A stretch of 64,000 nucleotides of DNA. Source: Neonectria sp. B-13 (lineage: Eukaryota; Ascomycota; Sordariomycetes; Hypocreales; Nectriaceae). This document shows positions 1-10,303 of the stretch, piece by piece. Where the stretch lies: positions 62,001-126,000 of the forward strand of contig NOKP01000035.1 in the NCBI GenBank assembly GCA_002682825.1, given 5' to 3'. The translations under genes and the position numbers were made by a program. The notes beneath the pieces were generated by a model that made no database searches, had not been told where the DNA came from, and worked only from the letters and a program-made list of their open reading frames with translations. Position 1 is the stretch's first letter; each line of letters starts with the position of its first letter.

Positions 1-338
1 TTAGCCATGAGACAGCCTCTCAGCTCTGGAGGGCAGAGGGCTCCAAGCTCCTAGTGATATTATTACGGCGGTTATATCAGAGCGCCATCACATACTCACC
101 GCTGTTTTTGTAACTCTAAATAGAGACGATCGTGATAGTTGACTCTCTGGTTGGTCTATGGCTTGGTTGTAGCCTAATTGCGCCTCAGGCATCAATACTC
201 AACAACTAGCGGATCGTACGAGAGAGAAAACTTCATCTATGCCTTAATTTATTCAACTATCTTTATACGACGGTCCTCTTTTAATACGTCTTGCCTTCAT
301 TCATGTCGCTGGTAAAAGCACCGCCTTTCCGATTGATC
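1..338. other. Upstream region, no gene seen
   Basis: No convincing coding frame here. It is the 5' flank of the first gene. An in-frame ATG at 303 has a poor context (T at -3), while the ATG at 339 has A at -3 and G at +4. Confidence 0.4.
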
Positions 339-1970
339 ATGGAAAACATCACTCCCACTCAAAAAGCCCAGCTACACGAAGTCGCCGAGCTCATGCTGGA
401 GATATATAAAACCCTCGCTCGAATGCAATATCTTGACCCTGCTTGGATTCTACCAGGTCCTCACAATATTGACGCCCTCGTTCCCATGTATCGCTCCCAC
501 GGCTTGGACGACTCCATGATCTACCTCTATAGCATCCTCCCTTACGTTGATAATACTGGCACAGAAGGGCTCGATTTCTTCCAGGGCGGTGGATTTGCCG
601 ACTTTCGCACAGCTGCCGACGTGGAACAAAGCCGTGATCCGTTCTACGCTGATTCGGAAGAAGATGCCATGCGACCGTGGATGACGCCTCTGTCCATGTT
701 GGGAAATCACAAATGCGTGATTATTTACAGTGCTAAGAAACACTGCATTTGGATACTTGATCAAGAATCTGGGGGCTCATACGACCACGGACTTCGAGGC
801 CTACTTACTAATTACATCTCAAAAGAGGACAGCGAGGAAGAAGGAAGCGACTGGGAGACGGATGAAGGCGAGAGTGAGCAAGGAACAGAAAGGAGTGAGG
901 AAGACGTGGAGGACAGTGATGAAGAAAAAGAGGAGAGTAACCAAGGGGCGGACAGCAGAGAGGAAGGTACAGAAGGAAGTGATGAAGACGCAAAAGACAG
1001 TGATGAAGACATGGAAGACAGCGAAGGAATTTACGACGAAGCGGACAGTCGGCCGGCCGGCGAAGTCTTGCGTGACATCATACGATGGTACCACGATCTT
1101 ACAGAAACGCCCGGAGGCGGCGAGAATTCCGGTTCTCAGTGGGAAAAAGAGACTACCAAACCTCTATACCGCAAACACGGCTGGCCTGGGGATGACTTTG
1201 ACGGTGATGCTTTCCTGGTGGACCTGGTACGGGCAAACGCTGCCCGCTCAGCCGAGTGGGCTGCGGAGGAACCACTTCGCAAGGTGGCAGAGCTCGAGGG
1301 TTGGCTACAACACGACGACGGCTTATTCAATCGGCAGCTCCAAGATAGACTGGCGGCGGCCAAAACTGTCGATGAAGAGTGGCTTGCGCGTTGGAAACTG
1401 TGGCAGGTCGAGAGAGGCAACGAACGGGCAGCGAGGCAACGCCTCGAGACAGAGAAAACTGCTGCTCGGCTTTGTCCTAATGGACAGGCCCAGAGGCCTG
1501 AAGACTTGCCCTTGTGGGAGCTGGAACAGCTTAGGGGTGAGAATTCGTGGCAGCAGGACAACCTGTGGAGAGTACGGCAAGAGACTAGGGATACCCAGCA
1601 ATCTGAGCAGGACGGTGGCAGAGCGGTACAACTCAGACTTCGACACGCTGAGCAACAAGCCTCGATCTATCAGAAGGCGTACGAAGCGTCTCAGATGGAC
1701 GCCGACCGTCTCTGTCCCGGAAAGACATTCAAACTTGCCACTGGGTTTGAGAACGTGGACAGGCAGAGTGTCACGCATCAGATTGAGGAGCTAGCTCAGG
1801 ATGAAGAGTCTGCGCGGCAAGAAGTAGAAGACACCCGAGTGTGGATTGCTCAGCTGCCTGATGGTGCAGACCAAGCAAAAACGCTGGCTGAGGATAATAT
1901 TCAGATGATAGAAAGCTTGAGGGAAGGTTATACAACAAGGCGCAGAGCACTAGCTGAGACGGCTAAGTAA
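339..1970 (+). CDS. Acidic, charged protein of unknown function
   Basis: Single-exon frame of 543 residues from the ATG at 339; the in-frame ATG at 303 would add 12 residues but has a weaker start context. I do not recognise a family. The first 160 residues look globular, with many aromatic residues and a hydrophobic strand ending in CIWILDQESGG. Then comes a run of about 75 residues that is almost all Glu, Asp and Ser, made of imperfect short repeats of the type SDEE/DSDED. The C-terminal half is rich in Glu, Arg, Gln, Leu and Trp with long charged helical stretches, suggesting coiled coil. There is no signal peptide or membrane segment. It is probably intracellular, with the acidic run as a flexible linker. 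The gene is real by length and composition; the function is unknown. Confidence 0.75.
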   Translation: MENITPTQKAQLHEVAELMLEIYKTLARMQYLDPAWILPGPHNIDALVPMYRSHGLDDSMIYLYSILPYVDNTGTEGLDFFQGGGFADFRTAADVEQSRDPFYADSEEDAMRPWMTPLSMLGNHKCVIIYSAKKHCIWILDQESGGSYDHGLRGLLTNYISKEDSEEEGSDWETDEGESEQGTERSEEDVEDSDEEKEESNQGADSREEGTEGSDEDAKDSDEDMEDSEGIYDEADSRPAGEVLRDIIRWYHDLTETPGGGENSGSQWEKETTKPLYRKHGWPGDDFDGDAFLVDLVRANAARSAEWAAEEPLRKVAELEGWLQHDDGLFNRQLQDRLAAAKTVDEEWLARWKLWQVERGNERAARQRLETEKTAARLCPNGQAQRPEDLPLWELEQLRGENSWQQDNLWRVRQETRDTQQSEQDGGRAVQLRLRHAEQQASIYQKAYEASQMDADRLCPGKTFKLATGFENVDRQSVTHQIEELAQDEESARQEVEDTRVWIAQLPDGADQAKTLAEDNIQMIESLREGYTTRRRALAETAK

Positions 1971-2295
1971 GAATGATAGGCAATGTAAAGATACATGACA
2001 CATAACCTGAAACCCTATAATATCTTGTTCGTTCGCCTCTCTATCCTCATTCACTATTAACTACCAAGATATTGTCCAACTTGATATGCCCATAGATGAT
2101 ACCGCAAGTCGCTAGACCCATCAAGCTAGAGATAACTACATCCATGAGAGCCTCATTATCACCGAGTGGTATGTTTCTGTCACGCGAATAACCTTTTCTA
2201 TGCAAGCATCACAACACGACTAAAATAAGCTGAGAGCTCGGAGGGCTCTGACGACATCTTTCAAGCTGTAGTGTTTTAAAGTATAAGGATATCAT
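1971..2295. other. Convergent intergenic spacer
   Basis: Spacer between the 3' ends of the plus-strand acidic-protein gene and the minus-strand transporter. It is moderately AT-rich and I see no gene; it presumably holds both 3' untranslated regions. Confidence 0.4.
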
Positions 2296-3946
2296 CTATA
2301 ACGTGTATCGGAAGTTGGTGTTCTGAATATCCGTCAGGTCCTCGTGCTCAACAGCCAATCCAGTCTCAATCACGTTCTTGGGTTTGCCGAACTTCTCATC
2401 CCTCTTCTTGTTCTCAAAAATACAGACCAGGGCGTACGCAATACCACAGGCGGCCATCACAGCAAACGAGCACAACAGAGCCCCGATGCCGAGTTGGTAC
2501 CGAGGAGCTTGCGCCTCGCGAAAGAATTGCGGACCAACGATGTTACCCAGGGCTGTTCGTGGTTAGCATAAGCCTCGAGCTAGATGTCATAGGTAGACAA
2601 ACCGTAAAAGATGGCGATGGACGCAGACACGAAACTCTTCTTGGTCGTTCCCGAATTGTTCGACGTCTGCAGGCTCACCGCCATGATAAATGGAGGATTG
2701 TAGAATCCCATCAAATATACGCCCGCCAAGCTAGCATTCCGTTGCACCGTTGCGTCGAGAACGTGAACCATGATCGCGCCGGCCAATGCAATGCACGAGG
2801 AAAGCACCCAAAAGAAGCATCTTAGGTTGGGGACAAACAGAGTGACTGCCGAAAAGCTCGCCTGAGCGACCATTGCAATGGCGGCTTGAGGCGTTGCCAT
2901 CAAGGCAGTCCTGCTCTGAGAGAAGCCGTATCCAGCGATGATAAGGGGGTTGAAGTTGGTGATGCTGGCGTTGGTGATGGCATAAGCGAAGACGCCAAGA
3001 GAAGAGATGAGCCACTTGGGGTCGAGAAGGGCTTCTTTAATGTGTGCAACGTTCATTTTCTGTAGGCTCAAAATTAGTAAATTCAGACAGCGACGGCTTT
3101 GCGACTCACTTTGCTTTGCCTCACGCCTGTTTGGTTGTCTGCAAGACGGAGGACTGCGAGTTCCTTCTCCTCAGAGTTCAGAAACCATGCATTCGCCGGG
3201 CTATCAGGCAGCAGAAGCAAGGTCACAATGCCCATTAATACGGTAACGGCCCCGTAAATGATAAAGATGTACTGATTTTGAAGATTAGCTTATGAAACAA
3301 GCAGTTGAAGACAAACATGGACAAACCTTCCAGGTTGACAAAGAGCCGTCGATTTTGCCAATTGCATACGACAAAATGCCACCAAACACACCAGCAAAGG
3401 TGTTGCACCAGAACGCAGTCCTCAGCGGCTGCTCGTCGCGCCGGTACCACATCGAGTTGAAGAGCATCATGCACGGGAGTAAGCTTGCTTCGAAGACGCC
3501 CAGGAAGAATCGGATGGTCGCGATACCGCGAAAGTTGTGACAGGTGGAAATGAGACATAGAGCAACTCCCCATGCGGTGAGACAGCCTCCGATGTATTTT
3601 CCGAGCGGTACTCGTGTCATTAGCCAGAGGTTAGGGAACTCGGCGAAGAGGTATCCGAAGTAGAATATGCTGCCCAGCCAGCTGTATTCCTGGCCCACGA
3701 GGTGAGTATCATCTTTTAGACCCCATACCGCAGCGAATGACAAGGCATTCTATTTCTGGTGGTTAGCCAGAGACTCTTCATGCCAGCAACAGATGCATAA
3801 AGTACCTTATCCAGAAAGCCTAGCGTCATGGCAATGGTCAAAAGCGGTAGAACGACAGCATCGGTTTTGAGGACCACCCGCCGAGCTTTGCGACGGTCGA
3901 TTACCACCTGCTCGCCCTCGCTCTTTTGTTTCACCTCTTGCTCCAT
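2296..3946 (-). CDS. MFS transporter, anion:cation symporter (Dal5-like) type
   Basis: Five exons joined in phase: 3806-3946, 3327-3749, 3110-3271, 2603-3059, 2296-2552. They encode 479 residues, the usual length of this family. The start MEQEVKQKSEGEQ is followed by a basic stretch and the first membrane helix ending in TIAMTLGFLDK. Next come the family-typical blocks LGSIFYFGYLFAEFPNLWLM and FFLGVFEASLLPCMM, then NIVGPQFF in the second half. About 12 membrane helices are visible as hydrophobic blocks. Fungal members at the plasma membrane take up organic anions such as allantoate, nicotinate or small peptides. The actual substrate cannot be read from sequence. The gene lies 572 bp downstream of the hydroxyproline-type enzyme on the same strand, so uptake of a related amino-acid derivative is a reasonable inference. 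Confidence 0.88.
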
Positions 3947-4518
3947 GTTTCAGTAGAAAATCGTACTTTCAATTGTAGGCAATGTATTAACCAAGCCACG
4001 CAGACTGGTCAGATTCTGAGTGCTTCTATAACTTCAGGGTCGACCTGCAGTATCTGGCGATATAAATCAGCAGTGTTGGTCAAAGCACCAAGCACGCCAT
4101 CGCAAAAGGAATTTTGCATTGTCCTGGGTCCTCATGTATTAGGTAAATGGAGTAGTATTGCCAGGTTAAATAGTGGACATCATATGTAATAAGGGTCCAT
4201 TTCTTTCAAAGTTAAGATCTTCCATGGAGTAACGGCAAACTTTGGTGTTGGGATTTACAGAGCTTTCGACAGGGAACGTCATTCCCCTGGATTTGGCCGA
4301 AGCTAATCCTCCTTGAGGTATCGGTTCCATCACGCCATGGCACTAGTCTCCATAAATGCCGTTGCCTGCCACGTACGTTTCAATGAACTTGTCATTGAAG
4401 GGCCGTTTATATTGGTTTTTGCGGGCTTTTATGTTCATGGAGCTCCACGACTCTAGCGGTTGGCGAGGTGGATTCCAGGATGGTTGATGATGTGTCGTTC
4501 TTGAATACCTGGAGTAGT
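3947..4518. other. Intergenic region between transporter and racemase-family gene
   Basis: Promoter side of the transporter and 3' side of the racemase-family gene. Short ORFs on both strands look like chance. No recognised regulatory site. Confidence 0.4.
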
Positions 4519-5709
4519 CTAATGATTGAGAAGAAACCCATCTTTTCCGATTCGATCCTCTTTCTCCACAATACAAGTGCTTGTCCCTGTGTAGTAAGCA
4601 TGGCCACTTACTTGAACCTCAACTCCCTTCATAGTAGAGCCATCCCTGCACAAAAGGACCACTTGGCGTAATGTCTTTCCAACGAATCCGTGTTCTCCAC
4701 CATGCTTCCTTGTCAAGATTGAGTGGTATGTCCATGACCGTCCAATTTCAAGCTCACCCTTGAAATACTTGATGGTATTCCGTGCAGCTACCACGCTCCC
4801 CGTCGGCGACCGATCCAGATGCTGATCGCCAAAGAGATATAATCCCGTCTCTGTACCATCCGTGCCCTCTGCACGAGACCCTGTGTTTTGATCTTCAACC
4901 ATGACGCCAAAGACGAGATTGTCGTTCTCATTGGGTGTTCTCAGGAATGGTTTAACATGAGCTGAGTCATTCAAAGCTGCTTTGAGCTGTTTAGTAGCAA
5001 AATCAAGGGCGTGGAAGTTAATGACCGCCGTGAAAGTGTCGGCTGGAAATCCCAGCTCCGCGAGGCTGATGTGACAGCTCACAGCACTTGCCTGCGCGAG
5101 CGATACCACTACACTGAGGCGGCCTTTGAGTTCTGGCCAACGGTACTCCTCGGGGATGTCGACGATGAGATCAGTTGCTAATGCGAAAGCTGGAATAGCA
5201 ACGAAGCTAACAGGACGCGCGGGGTCTGAGCGAGTGCCGTCATCAACTGTCGGGACATCGCTCTTGACTAAACCGCCTGGCGTATGCAAATCGACTCGGA
5301 CACTCTTCGTTTCCGCATTATACACGAGCTCTTTTCGCCTGGGAAAGATGGTCGTATCGTGTAAGTCGACAAGAAGCCGACACACGGCAATGGTGGCATG
5401 CCCGCACATATTGCTATATCCTTCGCCGTGCAGAAAGAGTACGCCCATGTGTGCTTCCCCGGACGTTGTACATTCAGTTTCTGGCCGAAGTACAGCCCCG
5501 TACATGCCGGAATGTCCCCTCGGTTCCTGCAACAAGCGCTCGCGAATGTGGTCATGGTGGTCCTTTGCTTGCGTCCTCTGTTCAAGCAGGCTTCCTGAGA
5601 GCGGCGGGTACCCTTTGGTAACAATTCTGGTTGGCATTCCCGCCGTGTGCATGTCTACACACGATAGCGGCTCGTGGTCAGGACTGTAGAAGTACATCGG
5701 GAGTGTCAT
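4519..5709 (-). CDS. Probable trans-3-hydroxy-L-proline dehydratase (proline racemase family)
   Basis: Uninterrupted frame of 396 residues. The fold is that of the proline racemase family: an N-terminal CVDMHTAGMPTRIV block, the first active-site loop SNMCGHATIAV with Cys102, and the second loop DRSPTGSV with Thr303. In this family two cysteines mark racemases and epimerases, while a Cys/Thr pair marks trans-3-hydroxy-L-proline dehydratase (EC 4.2.1.77, as in human L3HYPDH), which makes 1-pyrroline-2-carboxylate and water. A threonine in the second loop therefore argues for the dehydratase. The C-terminus YYTGTSTCIVEKEDR is also family-typical. No targeting peptide, so cytosolic. The likely role is catabolism of hydroxyproline from collagen-like or plant cell-wall protein. 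Paired on the same strand with an MFS transporter. Confidence 0.85.
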   Translation of the reverse strand: MTLPMYFYSPDHEPLSCVDMHTAGMPTRIVTKGYPPLSGSLLEQRTQAKDHHDHIRERLLQEPRGHSGMYGAVLRPETECTTSGEAHMGVLFLHGEGYSNMCGHATIAVCRLLVDLHDTTIFPRRKELVYNAETKSVRVDLHTPGGLVKSDVPTVDDGTRSDPARPVSFVAIPAFALATDLIVDIPEEYRWPELKGRLSVVVSLAQASAVSCHISLAELGFPADTFTAVINFHALDFATKQLKAALNDSAHVKPFLRTPNENDNLVFGVMVEDQNTGSRAEGTDGTETGLYLFGDQHLDRSPTGSVVAARNTIKYFKGELEIGRSWTYHSILTRKHGGEHGFVGKTLRQVVLLCRDGSTMKGVEVQVSGHAYYTGTSTCIVEKEDRIGKDGFLLNH

Positions 5710-6135
5710 AGTGTCTGTCGGACTGCTGCCTTATTAATGTGGCATCACTTTATGATGTGGGCATTGATACTTACTAGGTATGTGTAGTAGAGCACCGTGA
5801 TGTTTGGAAGATATATGAAGACGTTGGACTAGCAAAGTTCACGCCTAGCGATGACTTGACAAGGTGGATAGCTCGCGTGTAGTAGGCGAAGGAAGTTTTA
5901 GCCCCAAGATTCGGTTAGACGGGACTCTAAGAGAGGGGTTTCAACAGCCAGCTAGTTATTTATGAAAAGTTTATGAAGTTAGGTTCATAGGAGAAACAGA
6001 ATCCTCGTCGGCGGCCCTAGACCCACTCTACAATAAATCCCGCAAGCATGAAATGTTTAGATGCTAGTCTTCCGAAGTCGTTCCTCATGGCGAATAACAT
6101 AGCCTTCATGATGCTAAAGGCCCAACACTCGTCTT
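5710..6135. other. Intergenic spacer
   Basis: Promoter side of the racemase-family gene and 3' side of the lactonase-like gene. No gene seen. Confidence 0.4.
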
Positions 6136-8001
6136 TCAATTGAGACCTACTCCCGAGGCGGCGAGTGTCGCATAAAACAACTTCGTTCTTCCCATGATGA
6201 TCATTCGGCCGTCCCCGGCGAACTGGAAGTTGGCCGCGTTGATACCCGTGTAGATCTTTCCAATGAGCTTTCCTGAAGGGTTCCAAACGTGCACGCCATC
6301 TCCACAGCCTGCGTACACGTTGCCTTTCGAATCGCAGTGAATGCCTGCAAGCAAAACAAGTCAGAAACAACTAAGTCAAACCGGATCGGGATCGGTATGC
6401 ATCTTGTGCTGTGCTGGTATAGGTGCATAAAAGGGCCAGACTTACCGTCGGGAAGACGCGCCGCAACATACGCAAATGTCTTGCGGTTCTCCCATGTACC
6501 GTCCTCTTGCACATCAAAGCGATAACTAGTTAGGATGATGAGCTTCGGTCCCCAGACTATTCCTTATAGCAAGGCGTGGTATCATGATGAATGACTTACA
6601 TCGAAGCGGGCCGGGTAAAGTTCAACCCGAACAATCCGTTGCTGAGTCCAGTGTCTGTAACATAGGCGAAAGACCCATCAGGTGAAAATGTAAGCCCTGT
6701 CAACCATATTTGTCAATAAGTAATCAAGGATGCTTGATACCTTTCCGTCAGTCAAGTACACTCACCATTCGGGGATACAAAGCCATCAGCAACCACAGTC
6801 AAAGCACCAGTCCCCTCATTGAAACGATAGACTTGGTTTGGGAAGCCAGGCTCGGGGCGGAAGTACTGCCAGTAGCCGTACATGGTATCGGTGAAGTAAA
6901 TGTCCCCGTTCCGAGGGTTGATGGAGACGTCATTGAGCGAGTTGAACTGTCTGCCGAAATAATTGTTTACCAGGGCTGGGATGTATAAGTATATGAAAAT
7001 GACGGCGCAATCCAGTGGATAGGTGTCCTACCGGTTGTGTTATAGGGCTCCTCGGGGTTCATGAGGTAGAGGGTGGAGGGAATGCTGTCTCCCTGGCCTT
7101 CGCCTGCGAAGATGATCTGGCCCTTGTAGTTCGTACCGCCTGTTTTCACGTCAGATTATATCCCTATGCTTCCATAAACTGAAGTTTACCGTTTGGGTTG
7201 ATAACCTGAGGCGCAGATGGTACGATGGTTATTTTTACTTCGCTCTCAGTATGGGACCCATTCCTCATGGCATCGGCCTCTGCCAGGGAAATCTTCTGAA
7301 TGACAGATGACTTCTTGAGGCCAGTTCCAGCCGCAGGATCGCCGGCATTTTGAACAAAGAATACTTCCTCGGTGGGGGGATACCTTGACGTACAGTGTTA
7401 GTCCAGTTCGCAAGCTAGGAAATAGTCAACCCACCAGACAACAGCTTCGTGGAAAATGGGATCGGTATCTGAAGTGGCGATCAATGTCAAACTCGGGTCG
7501 CTTCCGATGATATCGTAAAATTCCGGATCATATACGTGGAAGGGCCGGTCGGTGAGGGATTTATGAGTGACCCCAGGCCAGAGAAACTTCTAATCCTTGT
7601 GAGTTTTTGTTGCCGATAGATATCCGAACCGCTTCCGTTGGCAACCATACCGTAGTGGCATTGGCCTCACTGGGAGGTGGGACTTTGTCTAAAACATTGA
7701 AGCTCTTTTGGTCAATTATCTGAGCCGTGTCTGGCAAGGGCCGTACTGCGGACGACACTTTTGCGTTGACGTCGCGAAAGAGGCCGAGGCCTAAAGGGAC
7801 AAGGATACTGAGGACAACCACTGAAATAGCCATGTTGGTAACGGTGAAATAGCCCGGTTTTCTGTCTGACGAGTCAGAGTGCTTTGCCTCTTCAACGTTG
7901 GGTTCGAGTCGATCTTTATACCTGACAACTCGGCTCTTTGATGGCCGACTACCCCGCTGGCGTGGGACGTCGTTGTCTCTGGCGGGCCTGCTGGGTGACA
8001 T
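6136..8001 (-). CDS. SMP-30/gluconolactonase-like beta-propeller with N-terminal membrane anchor
   Basis: Eight exons close in phase: 7651-8001, 7435-7589, 7190-7383, 7032-7139, 6766-6975, 6600-6696, 6446-6525, 6136-6344. They give 467 residues. A basic, Ser/Arg-rich N-terminus of about 55 residues precedes one hydrophobic helix (about 57-75, NMAISVVVLSILVPLGLGLF), so the protein is probably a type II membrane protein. After it comes KFLWPGVTHKSLTDRPFHVY, then propeller blades with GVVW-type turns, FNSLNDVSINPRNGDIYFTD, FSPDGSFAYVTDTG and the last blade GIHCDSKGNVYAGCGDGVHV. The Asn-Asp and Asp residues in the NDV and SPDG blocks are the usual metal-site positions of SMP-30 lactonases. Substrate unknown; hydrolysis of a lactone or similar ester is inferred from the family. 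Confidence 0.85.
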
Positions 8002-9862
8002 TGGGAAGGATGGGCTTGTGTACCCTTCGGGTAAAACGCAAAGGCGCAGGTATAGGGGATCTCTTGAGTCCCTTGATCGCTGTCGTCATCAACGAGTGCC
8101 GTTCCGAGGATCATTTGTTGACTAAATCAAAGCTTGCTGAACCCAGGGAACGCGGAGACTGTGGGGAGCCCTTGGCGCAAATGCGGGGAAGCCATCGGTA
8201 ATGGAGTTGAGAACTTGCAATTTTGCTAGCTCATGGTACCTTTCAGACAGCCTGAAATCTACAAATACATTTACTTGGTTTGTTGCTCTTTACATGAGGC
8301 TGAATAGCATCAACTTTCTAGGTTGATCGCATGTCTTATACATGCTGTTCTTTGACTATCTTCTCCGTCGGTGTTCAAAGCATCGTGGCCGAGACGGTGG
8401 TTTCTACGCTAAGTCACGCAAGGAAATTAAAGCCGCGTCGGGATCGGATAAGTCTTCATTTGTGTTGGGGCCAGTACCGGAAAAGTACCAGGGTCGGAAA
8501 AGAACCTAAATCAAGCATCTCAAATGTCCATCACTTGTAGAATCTCTTGCAAAGTCGTAACAATATATGTATGTCTTGTCTTTGAGCATTTCACTGTCTC
8601 GTGATCAAGGACAGGTATAACCGCGGTTCGAACTGCAGGTTACACACCTCTCCTATTTATAGCACAACTGAGATATTGTTTCTAGCTTTGTGCCACAGCG
8701 TACGGGTGACTGGACTGCAACTGGTTGCGGTAGCTTGCTTGGCGATACGATTTCCTCTGATCTGCGTCCCTCGGGATAGGAGCAACAGTGGGTAACCTAG
8801 CAGCATTCACACCGCTAGCTAAGCTGTGACGGCGTCCCCAAAGGTGATCGCAATCGTTTATTATGTTCTTCAATTGTATTATCGCAGCTACAAGTGAGAT
8901 TACATCCTAATGTTTTCGTAAGAATAACGTAAAGTATTCCACCCACCCTACTACCAGCGGCTGTGGCTATTCTAACCATGCATTAGCCACCAAATTAGGC
9001 CCTCCCTCCGCGTTTTCGTATAATAGAAGTCTGTAACATTTCTCTAGTCGAGATAATATTAACATCGTTGACTTTAGTCGTAGGTTTGCCGCTCTGAATT
9101 CGTCTCTCGGAGCTGGCTCGTAAATCATACCGATATACTGCGATTTACGATAATTCATTAGGATCCTTGCTAGGATTGAGTTGTGGCTTTACTTCGTTGT
9201 GGCTTCTCTTTAAGTCGGTCTTCCTGTGTCGCTCGAGGGGGTAGTCTATCAGGGCCTTGATGAAGCCGCGGGTGCCGGACCAGTACCTGGCACGTTGAAT
9301 TCCATTTGCCAGCTCTCTCAATTCCAACTCTTTCAGGCGCAGCCAGTGACACTCAAAGGTCTCCCAAATAAGTACCAATGGCCACCAGTCACATCCGCCT
9401 TGTACCTTTCCGGCTAATATGTCACTGAAACGTGGCAATTACGCTTTAAATTAACGAAGCTCCCCTTGAAGCCCAGTGGCGGCGTCAAGTCCCCGTTTTT
9501 GCTGACTGCATGCTTAATTTCGGCATTGGTCCTGCAACTTCTGCAAGTGGATCAAGTCCGGAGGCATTACTCCCCGACCCTCATTATTACCATCTGAAAC
9601 TTACCCTGGCTCATCTTGCAGTTCCCGTGGCACTCTAAGGCCAAAGTACGCAGCAGTTCATCCACGTCATATTCCATGGCCGCCAAAGAGAGATACATCG
9701 AAGACATCAACAATCTGAAGCGCGCATCGTTCACATGACCGAGAAGCACAGAAAGCTTGAAGATGGAAAATCATAATCTTCTATGTCTTGCTGACTTTAT
9801 AAATTAACATTACAGGTTTTGTCTATCCATGACATCTATAGCTAAGTCGTTCTCGGAAGACT
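8002..9862. other. Long intergenic region, no gene supported
   Basis: About 1.9 kb with only short, mutually overlapping ORFs. A 97-codon minus-strand frame (9145-9438) and a 60-codon frame (9567-9749) have no recognisable motif, splice context or composition to support them. A GGTTCGA string near 8627 is not inside a tRNA-like fold. Confidence 0.4.
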
Positions 9863-10303
9863 CTAAGGGAGAGCAGCAGGGGCATAAGCCTGGTCAGGCT
9901 TGACAACCTTGCCACCGGCCAGCTGCTTGTCGGTGTAAGAAGGATAGATGATCTGCTTCTTGCTGCTGACAACAGACATGGTGGTGAATCCCTTGTCGGC
10001 GCCAAACTGGCCACTCCAGTTGGAGGTGACGGTGAAGGTGCCGCACTTGGAAGGTCCGCCAATGGCCCGCGAAGCAGTCTTGCCCTTGATGACGTACTTG
10101 CAGGCGGTGGCAGCGCCGCTGCCGGTGCTGATCTTGAAGTTCCAGGTGCAGGTGGTGTCGGGCTTGTCGCAGACGCGGTTGAGGCCCTGGATCGTCCACT
10201 GGGGAGTGGCAGCCATCATGGAGACGGAGTTGGTGGCAGGGGCGGGAGCGGCCACGGCGCCAGTGGCGGAGAGGAGCGCGACGAAGGCAGCGGTGAACTT
10301 CAT
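9863..10303 (-). CDS. Small secreted four-cysteine protein
   Basis: Frame of 146 residues starting at the ATG at 10303. A longer frame begins 21 codons upstream, but only the MKFTAAFVALLSATG start gives a proper signal peptide (Lys2, then a hydrophobic core, cleavage near AVA-AP). The mature part has four cysteines at 45, 52, 68 and 87, enough for two disulfides, and is rich in Ser, Thr, Gly and Lys. It has no enzyme motif. Similar small secreted proteins, with the pattern PxWTIQxLxRxC...DTxCTWxF, occur across plant-associated and saprotrophic ascomycetes; I recall the family but not a function. It sits alone between two long spacers. An effector or surface role is possible but unproven. Confidence 0.82.
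   Translation of the reverse strand: MKFTAAFVALLSATGAVAAPAPATNSVSMMAATPQWTIQGLNRVCDKPDTTCTWNFKISTGSGAATACKYVIKGKTASRAIGGPSKCGTFTVTSNWSGQFGADKGFTTMSVVSSKKQIIYPSYTDKQLAGGKVVKPDQAYAPAALP

Noticed and set aside
730..1794. 354-codon plus-strand frame overlapping the first gene
   Set aside because: Shadow of the acidic gene: Lys/Arg-rich because it reads the GAA/GAG-rich repeats out of frame. No family features.
8625..8640. GGTTCGAACTGC, resembling a tRNA T-loop
   Set aside because: No matching acceptor, D or anticodon stems in the surrounding 80 bases on either strand.
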